A DNA stretch of 49,642 nucleotides, from positions 1 to 49,642 of the forward strand of contig JAAUSC010000023.1 of assembly GCA_012031965.1 (NCBI GenBank), in the 5' to 3' direction. Shown in pieces: positions 43,548 to 49,642 of this stretch. Origin of the DNA: Scytonema sp. RU_4_4 (GTDB lineage: Bacteria > Cyanobacteriota > Cyanobacteriia > Cyanobacteriales > Nostocaceae). Positions within the stretch are counted from its first letter, which is position 1. Every line of letters begins with the position of its first letter. The translations under genes were made by a program, and so were the position numbers. The notes beneath the pieces were generated by a model that worked only from the letters and a program-made list of their open reading frames with translations, made no database searches and was not told where the DNA came from.

Positions 43548-44540
43548 ATGGAAGTTCTTTTTAAGCTCATACGACAGCAACAAAATTCCTCCCCAGTTGT
43601 GCAAACTTACCTTTTGGATGTTGAAGGAGGGAATACAATCCTAGATTGTCTCAATCGTATTAAGTGGGAGCAAGATGGGACATTGGCGTTTCGCAAAAAT
43701 TGTCGCAACACAATTTGTGGTAGCTGCGCTATGCGAATCAATGGGCGTTCAGCTTTGGCTTGTAAAGAAAATGTTGGCAGTGAAATTGCCAAATTGCAAC
43801 AAACACTCACAACAGGAAGTCACACAAATGGTATTCCAGAAATAATCATCGCACCACTAGGCAATATGCCTGTGATCAAAGATTTAGTGGTAGATATGAG
43901 CAGTTTTTGGAACAACCTTGAGATGGTTGCTCCTTATGTGAGTACAGCAGGGCGTAACATCCCAGAAAGAGAATTTTTACAAACACCACTAGAGCGATCG
44001 CGTCTGGATGAAACTGGTAATTGTATTATGTGCGGAGCTTGCTACTCTGAGTGCAATGCTCGTGAAGTTGACCCAGATTTTGTTGGTCCTCATGCCCTTG
44101 CCAAAGCTTACCGCACCTTAGCAGACTCTCGTGATAACAAAACAGAAAGTCGTTTCGAAGAATATAACGAAGGAACTAAAGGAGTTTGGGGTTGTACTCG
44201 TTGTTTTTACTGTAATTCTGTATGTCCAATGGATGTTGCTCCACTCGATCAAATCACAAAAATCAAGCAGGAAATTCTCGAACGCAAACAAGCAAGCGAC
44301 AGCCGTTCAATTCGCCATCGTAAAGTATTGGTAGAGTTAGTTAAAGAAGGCGGCTGGATTGATGAACGTCAATTTGGTCTACAAGTGGTCGGGAACTACT
44401 TTAGAGATCTTAAAGGATTACTCAGTCTTGCTCCTCTTGGGTTAAGAATGATCGCCCGAGGTAAGTTCCCTCTTTGTTTTGAACCATCCCAAGGAACTCA
44501 ACAAGTGCGATCGCTCATTGAAGCCGTCAAGAAAGAATAG
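43548..44540 (+). CDS. sdhB: succinate dehydrogenase/fumarate reductase iron-sulfur subunit
   Basis: A 330-residue SdhB/FrdB subunit. The [2Fe-2S] cysteines are in NCRNTICGSCAMRINGRSALAC (Cys52, 57, 60, 72; motif quoted in part). The C-terminal clusters are held by CIMCGACYSEC and CTRCFYCNSVCPMDVAP. It passes electrons from the flavoprotein to quinone at the thylakoid or cytoplasmic membrane. It is longer than the ~240-residue enterobacterial form because of a C-terminal extension after residue 250. ATG 43548 (MEVLFKL) is preferred; ATG 43512 would add 12 residues. As usual in cyanobacteria, no sdhA or membrane subunit adjoins it. Confidence 0.92.
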   Translation: MEVLFKLIRQQQNSSPVVQTYLLDVEGGNTILDCLNRIKWEQDGTLAFRKNCRNTICGSCAMRINGRSALACKENVGSEIAKLQQTLTTGSHTNGIPEIIIAPLGNMPVIKDLVVDMSSFWNNLEMVAPYVSTAGRNIPEREFLQTPLERSRLDETGNCIMCGACYSECNAREVDPDFVGPHALAKAYRTLADSRDNKTESRFEEYNEGTKGVWGCTRCFYCNSVCPMDVAPLDQITKIKQEILERKQASDSRSIRHRKVLVELVKEGGWIDERQFGLQVVGNYFRDLKGLLSLAPLGLRMIARGKFPLCFEPSQGTQQVRSLIEAVKKE

Positions 44541-44611
44541 AATAGATTATAGGCATAAGGAAGATACAGGAAAGCAAAATGGTTCATTTCCTTCTTCATC
44601 TGCGCACTTCC

Positions 44612-45139
44612 TCAAAGGGGATCTTGAGGTATGTTCAGTGGTTGCCCAGAACGGTTATAAACTAAAATATCCCATTGTCCATTTACACTAGACTCAAAAG
44701 CAATCCTACTGCCATCAGCACTAATAGTTGGATGACGAACTTCTGCTTGCAGGTTGGCAGTCAAATTCCTTAATTGACGTGTTTCTCTATCATAAAGAAA
44801 GATAGCCGAGCGTCCCTGTCTACTACCTGCAAATACGATATAACGACCACTTTCAGAAACAGCAGGATGAGAAGCAACAGTATCAAAGGAATTTAAACCA
44901 GGCAAATCTACCAAACTGCGAGTGAGGGCATCAAACATATAAATATCTTGCCTACCCCGTCGGTCACTCGCAAAAACAATGTATCTTCTTGAAATTTGAG
45001 GGTCTAATTCCGATGCAGAGCTATTAAGACTTAGCCCCCCTGGATCATAAGGATAGTTTACTATGCGTGGGTAACCGACACAACTGCTTAACAAACCAGC
45101 CGTAGCAAATATATGCAGAAAAATAGAGCGTTTCGTCAT
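44612..45139 (-). CDS. TolB-like beta-propeller lipoprotein, copy 1
   Basis: A 175-residue protein with a signal peptide ending in the lipobox LLSSC (Cys20). The mature part has about three WD40-like (PD40) blades of the TolB type: SRRYIVFASDRRGRQDIYMFD, SGRYIVFAGSRQGRSAIFLYD and DGSRIAFESSVNGQWDILVY (each quoted in part or at limit). Three blades are too few for a closed propeller. It is probably anchored in a membrane facing the periplasm or lumen. It shares blade layout, length and lipobox with the next gene, from which it is separated by 142 bp; the two are tandem paralogues. Confidence 0.85.
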   Translation of the reverse strand: MTKRSIFLHIFATAGLLSSCVGYPRIVNYPYDPGGLSLNSSASELDPQISRRYIVFASDRRGRQDIYMFDALTRSLVDLPGLNSFDTVASHPAVSESGRYIVFAGSRQGRSAIFLYDRETRQLRNLTANLQAEVRHPTISADGSRIAFESSVNGQWDILVYNRSGQPLNIPQDPL

Positions 45140-45281
45140 TGGTCAAGAGTCAACAGTCAACAGTCAAAAATTATTCCCCTCTACTTCCCCTGCAACCCAA
45201 GCGCTTCCCTGGCTCCCCAATCTCCCAGCCTACGACACGAAACGCCCCTCCAGGGGCGCGGAGCAAACGCTAACATCTCCC

Positions 45282-45842
45282 TCACGGAGGTGCATCCACC
45301 GATGCGCCATTGGGAATATCTAACTCAACATTCGGTCCCCGGTCTAAAACTTCAATATCCCATTGACCACGGCTAGCAGTTTCAAAGACAACATAACGCC
45401 CATTTTGGCTAATACTTGGATTTCTGATCCAGCCACGATAAATTGGGGTGAGAATTTGCGACTGTTGCGTAGCACGATCATAAAGCGCCGCCACTGGTCT
45501 ACCTTGGTCGCTGGTAATGTAAGCAATGTAGCGTCCAGTGTAGCTGAGGCTAGGGCTTTCAACAATTGTCTCCGGTTGGTTTAAGCGCGGTATCTGAATA
45601 AACTGTTGCTGTTGTAAGTCATACAACAGCAATTGGTGACTACCATTGCGATTAGAGACATATGCTAACAAACGACCATTTCCACTCAACGCTGGTTGCT
45701 GTTCCGTATAGCGGCTGTTGAGGGAAGTCGGTCCAAGAGGGATATCGCTATAACTACAGGATACAAGTACACTTGCCAATGCAAAACTAAGAACCCTAGG
45801 AATTTGCCTTTGGAGCCAAAAACTAGGTGTAATTTTTCTCAC
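45282..45842 (-). CDS. TolB-like beta-propeller lipoprotein, copy 2
   Basis: A 186-residue paralogue of the downstream gene. The signal peptide ends at the lipobox VLVSC (Cys29). Three PD40 blades follow: NGRLLAYVSNRNGSHQLLLYD, TGRYIAYITSDQGRPVAALYD and NGRYVVFETASRGQWDIEVLD (each 20-21 residues, quoted at limit). The start is GTG (45842), as no ATG fits. In the spacer to copy 1 there is a GCCCCT/AGGGGC hairpin near 45248 and a doubled AGTCAAC. Function is unknown; three-blade half-propellers may dimerise. Confidence 0.85.
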   Translation of the reverse strand: MRKITPSFWLQRQIPRVLSFALASVLVSCSYSDIPLGPTSLNSRYTEQQPALSGNGRLLAYVSNRNGSHQLLLYDLQQQQFIQIPRLNQPETIVESPSLSYTGRYIAYITSDQGRPVAALYDRATQQSQILTPIYRGWIRNPSISQNGRYVVFETASRGQWDIEVLDRGPNVELDIPNGASVDAPP

Positions 45843-45888
45843 CTCAACTTTTTTCGTTACGCTTTCACGTCCTCCACTTCATCATTAT

Positions 45889-46812
45889 TTATACATCATC
45901 ATCAAAATTCGATGAACTATCTTGCGGTCGATCCGAACGCTCTGGGCGTTCTAATGGTTTGTATTCTACATACTCACTAGAAATCACCTCATCATCCTCA
46001 CGCTCTTTTTGGGGAGCTGATTCACTGGGTGAACGGCGTTTTCTCGGTCTTGGAGGAACATCCTCATCACGAGTTTCTGGACGTACTGGTCCATTACTAC
46101 TACGACGTGGAGGTCGTCTTTCTTCGGTCGTTTCGTTACCCCACTCATCAACTGCTTTGGTGGAAGCGCCCCAATCTTCATCTTCAAACCTTTCTGAAGG
46201 GCGTGCAGGACGTCCAGAGGTACGGCGACGAGTTTTGTCAGTTTTGTCACTTGATGTTAGCCTTTCGCTACTATTGCGACGCTCTGAACGACGAGGAGTT
46301 TCATCTTCGTAGTAATCATCACGAGATGAACGGTTATCTCTGCTACCTGAAATTCGACCACGCACGGGACGATCATCGTAGTCGTCATCATAAGGCAGTG
46401 GTTCCAACTCAGCGTCTACCTGCGCCTTATACTTTTTGTTGTACCTATAGCTATCGCTAACTTCTCGTTCGTCATCAACAATGGGAGTGTTGCGCTTGGC
46501 TTGCTGGGTAGCTATACCCCGCAGGCGAATACTTTCTACCGCAAAAAATATAGTTGAGCCTGCCAAAAGCAACTGACCAAATTGTAAAATTGGGTCAAGA
46601 CGCCAACCTTGGAATATGAGAATGAAGCCGCAGAGTAAACCTACAGCAGCAAAAAAGATATCCTGGTCGCGTGAGAGCTCTGGACGCACAGAGCGGAGAA
46701 AATAAAGTGCTGCCCCAGCCACAGCCAAGAAAATTCCTAGGATACTGGCTGAGTTTGCCCCAAAATTTACCTGAGCCAGAACACTGGCTGAGTTCAGCCC
46801 AAACATTAGCAT
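45889..46812 (-). CDS. ycf66: Ycf66 family protein
   Basis: A 307-residue protein. The first ~100 residues match Ycf66, a family of cyanobacteria and some plastids: VNFGANSASILGIFLAVAGA, then VRPELSRDQDIFFAAVGLLCGFILIFQGWRLDPILQFGQ in outline, and a third hydrophobic stretch. Three or four membrane spans are followed by about 190 hydrophilic residues rich in Arg, Asp, Ser and Glu, probably disordered and cytoplasmic. The function of Ycf66 is unknown, though its plastid retention suggests a photosynthetic link. psbX lies 295 bp upstream on the same strand. ATG 46806 is an alternative start. Confidence 0.9.
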   Translation of the reverse strand: MLMFGLNSASVLAQVNFGANSASILGIFLAVAGAALYFLRSVRPELSRDQDIFFAAVGLLCGFILIFQGWRLDPILQFGQLLLAGSTIFFAVESIRLRGIATQQAKRNTPIVDDEREVSDSYRYNKKYKAQVDAELEPLPYDDDYDDRPVRGRISGSRDNRSSRDDYYEDETPRRSERRNSSERLTSSDKTDKTRRRTSGRPARPSERFEDEDWGASTKAVDEWGNETTEERRPPRRSSNGPVRPETRDEDVPPRPRKRRSPSESAPQKEREDDEVISSEYVEYKPLERPERSDRPQDSSSNFDDDV

Positions 46813-47068
46813 TGTTGTTTACCCAATATTCAGAATCTATGTTAGCGAGTCAGAATTTAAATCTCTACTGTAGTTAGACACAATATACTTTAAGGGCGCA
46901 AAACCACCACTCGTTAGAGTGGAGGAACACTTATGCATCTTTACATTATGACCCAAAGCTAACAAGTCTGTGTGTGTCAGCTTAGTATAAGTATTTTTTT
47001 ATAATGAATTGCCCAGAGTTAGCAATTGAGCAATGAACTGATAAAAAATCTAAAAAATCAATTCTACG

Positions 47069-47100
47069 GATAGAGACGTGGAACTTCCCACGTCTCTATC
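47069..47100 (-). terminator. hairpin after psbX
   Basis: GATAGAGACGTGG (47069-47081) and CCACGTCTCTATC (47088-47100) form a perfect 13-bp stem 8 bp after the psbX stop. On the minus strand it is followed about 12 nt later by TTTTTT. The GAGACGT...ACGTCTC wording is a common cyanobacterial repeat, so it may be a repeat doing duty as terminator. Confidence 0.7.
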
Positions 47101-47107
47101 AAACGTC

Positions 47108-47227
47108 TTAGAAACGCTGGATTTTATCTTTCTGGCTAACAAAAACCAATCCGATTGTGACGGGGATAACAACAATTGCTGCACCCCAAACCAGACTCCA
47201 AAGGAAATTTGATAAAGATGCCGTCAT
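47108..47227 (-). CDS. psbX: photosystem II protein PsbX
   Basis: A 39-residue single-span protein: [20 protein letters not shown], then [19 protein letters not shown]. This matches PsbX closely, including the [14 protein letters not shown] core and the QKDKIQR tail. PsbX is a peripheral small subunit of photosystem II near the QB site and cytochrome b559, affecting plastoquinone turnover. It is full length. An AAGGT-like site lies about 8-10 nt before the ATG. It is too short for most frame-length filters and easily missed. ycf66 follows on the same strand, and yggT is divergent. Confidence 0.96.
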   Translation of the reverse strand: MTASLSNFLWSLVWGAAIVVIPVTIGLVFVSQKDKIQRF

Positions 47228-47517
47228 AGATTTCAACCTTTTTTTACACACTTTATAACAATTCTAATGGTCTAGTAGACTCTTGAGAAGCTATTTATGG
47301 CAGTAGGAAGTGGTTTAAGGTGATTGGTTGATAGCTAGTTGTGCTCGTTTGACAACTAGACAACTCACAACCAAATATTCTTTCAACCAAATATTCCCTA
47401 TTCTCATTTGTGTAACAGCGTTCGGTTAAAATTAGAGAGAGGCTTTACAAAGCTTAAAATTTCCTGACTCTGTTTCAGACAGATACTTTATCCACACACA
47501 AAAGTCAAGCCTAAATC

Positions 47518-47811
47518 ATGACTGGTGCTCACCTTGCCCCTTGGGTTCTCGGTCCAATATTGGGACTCATGACATTCCTATTTATTTTTCGGATTATTCT
47601 GACTTGGTATCCCCAAGCTGATTTGAATCGTTTGCCTTTTAATCTGGTAGCTTGGCCGACTGAACCTTTTCTCATACCATTGCGAAAGATTGTGCCATCT
47701 ATCGGCGGGGTGGATATTACCCCGATCATTTGGGTTGGTATCTTCAGCCTTTTACGGGAAATTCTTCTGGGTCAGCAAGGACTGCTGACCATGTTATCTC
47801 GTGTCCAGTAG
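47518..47811 (+). CDS. YggT/Ycf19 family membrane protein
   Basis: A 97-residue protein with two membrane segments (about 8-28, VLGPILGLMTFLFIFRIILTW, and about 68-85). The family motif NLVAWPTEPFLIPLRKIVPSIGGVDITPII lies between them, given in outline. YggT/Ycf19 proteins occur in bacteria and plastids and in cyanobacteria have been tied to thylakoid/nucleoid organisation and cytochrome maturation; the exact role here is open. It stands divergent from psbX and convergent with accC. Confidence 0.92.
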   Translation: MTGAHLAPWVLGPILGLMTFLFIFRIILTWYPQADLNRLPFNLVAWPTEPFLIPLRKIVPSIGGVDITPIIWVGIFSLLREILLGQQGLLTMLSRVQ

Positions 47812-47824
47812 AGATTCGGAATTG

Positions 47825-47879
47825 TTAGTTGTTAGTCGTTGGTTGTTGTCACAACTCACAATTCACCACTAACTACTAA
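47825..47879. terminator. inverted repeat between yggT and accC
   Basis: TTAGTTGTTAGT (47825-47836) and ACTAACTACTAA (47868-47879) pair with one mismatch. Inside, GTTGT/ACAAC forms a second small stem. It fills the space between two convergent genes and probably separates their transcripts. Confidence 0.6.
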
Positions 47880-47901
47880 TCTGTAACAAATACTACTGCA
47901 T

Positions 47902-49245
47902 TCACGATTTCATCTCCTGTACGAAATTCGTGTAGACTTTCCCCTGCAAGAACTGTGGGTGTTCCATGATTTTTTGATGAAACCCAATAGTCGTGGGTAA
48001 TCCTGTGATAGCACATTCTCGCAGTGCCCGTTTCATGCGGTTAATCGCAGTGGGACGGTCTGATCCCCAAACGATTAACTTGCCAATGAGAGAGTCGTAG
48101 TAAGGAGGAATTTGGTAATCAGTGTAAACATGGGAGTCAATTCGGACTCCGGGACCTCCAGGGGGGAGATAACCACTGATACGTCCGGCGGAGGGACGAA
48201 AGTCATGCTCAGGATCTTCGGCATTAATACGACATTCGATCGCATGACCCCGTAAGACGACTTGCTCTTGTGTCAACTTGAGTCTTTCTCCTTGAGCAAC
48301 ACGGATTTGTTCAGCAACCAGATCTATTCCTGTAATCATCTCCGTAACTGGATGCTCAACTTGAATCCGGGTATTCATTTCCATAAAGTAGAAGCTACCG
48401 GATTTATCCAAGAGAAACTCAATTGTACCTGCTCCACTGTAGTTGATAAACTGGGCAGCTTTGACGGCTGCATGTCCCATTTTCTCTCGCAGTTCTGAGT
48501 CAAGAGCTGGACTGGGAGCTTCTTCTAAAAGCTTCTGGTTGCGGCGTTGAATTGAGCAATCCCGTTCACCTAAGTGGATGACATTGCCATAATTATCAGC
48601 CAAGATTTGAAATTCAATATGACGGGGACGCTCAATAAATTTTTCGAGATAAACTCCAGAATTGCCAAATGCTGCTCCCGCTTCGCCTTGGGCTGCGAGT
48701 AAGCACTTGACAAATTCGCTTTCAGAATGTACTAAGCGCATACCTCGTCCGCCACCGCCAGCTGTAGCTTTAATCATCACTGGGTAGCCAATTTTTCTGG
48801 CGATCGCCAAACCTTCCTGCTCCGATTCTATTAACCCATCACTACCTGGTACCGTGGGAACCCCAGCTTTTTGCATGGTTTCTTTCGCGGTAGACTTATC
48901 CCCCATCTGACGGATAGCTTCGGGAGATGGACCAATGAAAGCAATATGATGGTCAGCACAGATTTCTGCAAACCGAGCATTTTCTGCTAAAAAACCATAA
49001 CCAGGGTGAATAGCGCTGGCATTCCGTATCAATGCCGCTGCAATAATATTGGGAATATTCAAATAACTTTTACTGCTAGCAGCTTCGCCAATGCAAACCG
49101 CTTCATCAGCAAGTTGGACGTGCAGAGCATTACGGTCAACGGTGGAGTGGACCGCAACCGTCGCAATCCCCATTTCTTCACAGGCGCGGAGAATGCGAAG
49201 CGCGATTTCTCCCCGATTAGCAATTAATATTTTGTCAAACTTCAT
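47902..49245 (-). CDS. accC: acetyl-CoA carboxylase biotin carboxylase subunit
   Basis: A 447-residue biotin carboxylase. Segments are [30 protein letters not shown], the glycine-rich ATP-grasp loop [37 protein letters not shown] in outline, [15 protein letters not shown] (catalytic Arg and metal-binding Glu) and [12 protein letters not shown]. It carboxylates biotin on AccB with ATP and bicarbonate, the first half-reaction of fatty-acid synthesis. It is full length and cytoplasmic. accB is not adjacent. ATG at 49243-49245. Confidence 0.97.
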   Translation of the reverse strand: MKFDKILIANRGEIALRILRACEEMGIATVAVHSTVDRNALHVQLADEAVCIGEAASSKSYLNIPNIIAAALIRNASAIHPGYGFLAENARFAEICADHHIAFIGPSPEAIRQMGDKSTAKETMQKAGVPTVPGSDGLIESEQEGLAIARKIGYPVMIKATAGGGGRGMRLVHSESEFVKCLLAAQGEAGAAFGNSGVYLEKFIERPRHIEFQILADNYGNVIHLGERDCSIQRRNQKLLEEAPSPALDSELREKMGHAAVKAAQFINYSGAGTIEFLLDKSGSFYFMEMNTRIQVEHPVTEMITGIDLVAEQIRVAQGERLKLTQEQVVLRGHAIECRINAEDPEHDFRPSAGRISGYLPPGGPGVRIDSHVYTDYQIPPYYDSLIGKLIVWGSDRPTAINRMKRALRECAITGLPTTIGFHQKIMEHPQFLQGKVYTNFVQEMKS

Positions 49246-49642
49246 CTTTTAGCTTTGATATCAGTCCAGTAGATTGACATTGTTCTGCCGTCAAAATTGA
49301 AATTACGCACCAGCCTCATTTCAAATTCTGACTGGAGATTCCCAAAATTCCTTCCAAATATAAGGAAAGATTTGGCTGCTTGCCTCTACGGGTATTAACT
49401 AGACTAGCAGCAGCTGTTGCTAGTCTGAAGTCAGTTTCCCGACTTTGGCATTTTCATGCGTACCGCTTCATCGAAGGACTGAAAAATCTGCCAGCCTCAT
49501 TAGGGAGATCCAATAAAAAAAATATCCAACAAGAATGCCTATGGCTTGCGCCACGGCTATAGCCGAACGGCAACGCTACGCTAACAACAACGGGACTACG
49601 ACTAATTAACGAGTAAGGGCTGTTTCCAGCCCAGAGGGCTGG
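49246..49642. other. gene-free right edge with repeat
   Basis: No supported gene. At 49537-49560 lies the 24-bp word also found inverted at 36018-36041, with CGCTACGCTAAC after it. The window ends with CAGCCCAGAGGGCTGG, the start of a possible hairpin (CCAGCCC/GGGCTGG). A 60-codon frame here runs through the repeat and is not credible. Confidence 0.5.

Noticed and set aside
45959-46460. long plus-strand frames opposite ycf66
   Set aside because: They mirror the Arg/Ser/Asp-rich tail of Ycf66 on the other strand. Ycf66 itself is well supported.
1-49642. tRNA and rRNA genes
   Set aside because: I looked for T-loop-like GGTTCRANYCC blocks with matching acceptor stems and found none convincing. 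A covariance search would be decisive.

Overview
The window comes from a filamentous, probably heterocyst-forming or related, cyanobacterium. The evidence is direct. It holds psbX, ycf66 and a ycf19/yggT-type gene, a cyAbrB regulator, a cyanoexosortase A locus, and many GCGATCGC (HIP1) octamers inside and between genes. It also carries palindromic dispersed repeats of the kind that litter Nostocales chromosomes. Most of it looks like ordinary chromosome with loosely packed, mostly single-gene units and hairpin terminators.

Layout. The left edge (1-188) looks like the right end of an IS200/IS605-type element abutting a DUF1997 gene. Then come an NAD(P)-binding SDR gene, a lambda-lysozyme-like gene that probably starts at CTG, DAHP synthase, menH and an InrS-type nickel sensor, an HtrA/Deg protease, and a SRPBCC gene (to 7.1 kb). 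From 7.6 to 12.2 kb lie two large flavoenzymes: a GMC oxidoreductase fused to a DUF1080 (3-keto-glycoside hydrolase/lyase) domain, and a PheA/TfdB-type aromatic hydroxylase, separated by a 102-bp MITE-like element. A nested palindromic repeat follows, then hslO (Hsp33), a helical-repeat membrane protein, a Uma2 nuclease-like gene and uvrB (to 18.8 kb). From 19 to 21.4 kb are small, probably stress-related genes: a protein of four exact 19-residue repeats, a CsbD protein, a lipoprotein and a 174-aa protein.

From 21.9 to 25.3 kb is a compact PEP-CTERM/cyanoexosortase A locus: one sorting substrate, the exosortase, its system-associated partner and an HpsJ-like protein, closed by a perfect palindromic terminator. 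After rpe and a subtilisin-like peptidase comes an inserted GC-rich integron gene cassette (28533-29041). It has a recognisable attC and an intact NTF2/SnoaL-like gene, with no integrase in view. It is followed by a nuclease-gene remnant, a lipoprotein serpin, an AI-2E family permease, an LCP-family protein and an alpha/beta hydrolase.

The right third has pyrH-frr (overlapping), a geranylgeranyl-reductase-family gene and a decayed patch. That patch contains a frameshifted PD-(D/E)XK gene and a stop-interrupted reading frame. Then come a CPBP protease, cyAbrB, a 1.3-kb gene-free gap with a long imperfect hairpin, and sdhB. The window closes with a conserved-looking photosynthesis/housekeeping group: two tandem TolB-like lipoproteins, ycf66, psbX, yggT and accC.

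The items most worth following are the isolated integron cassette, the oxidase-DUF1080 fusion with its neighbouring hydroxylase (a possible oxidative deglycosylation route), the self-contained exosortase locus, and several coding oddities: a CTG start, an A5-tract frameshift, and an S8 peptidase with Glu at the usual Asp position. No tRNA, rRNA or CRISPR array was recognised.
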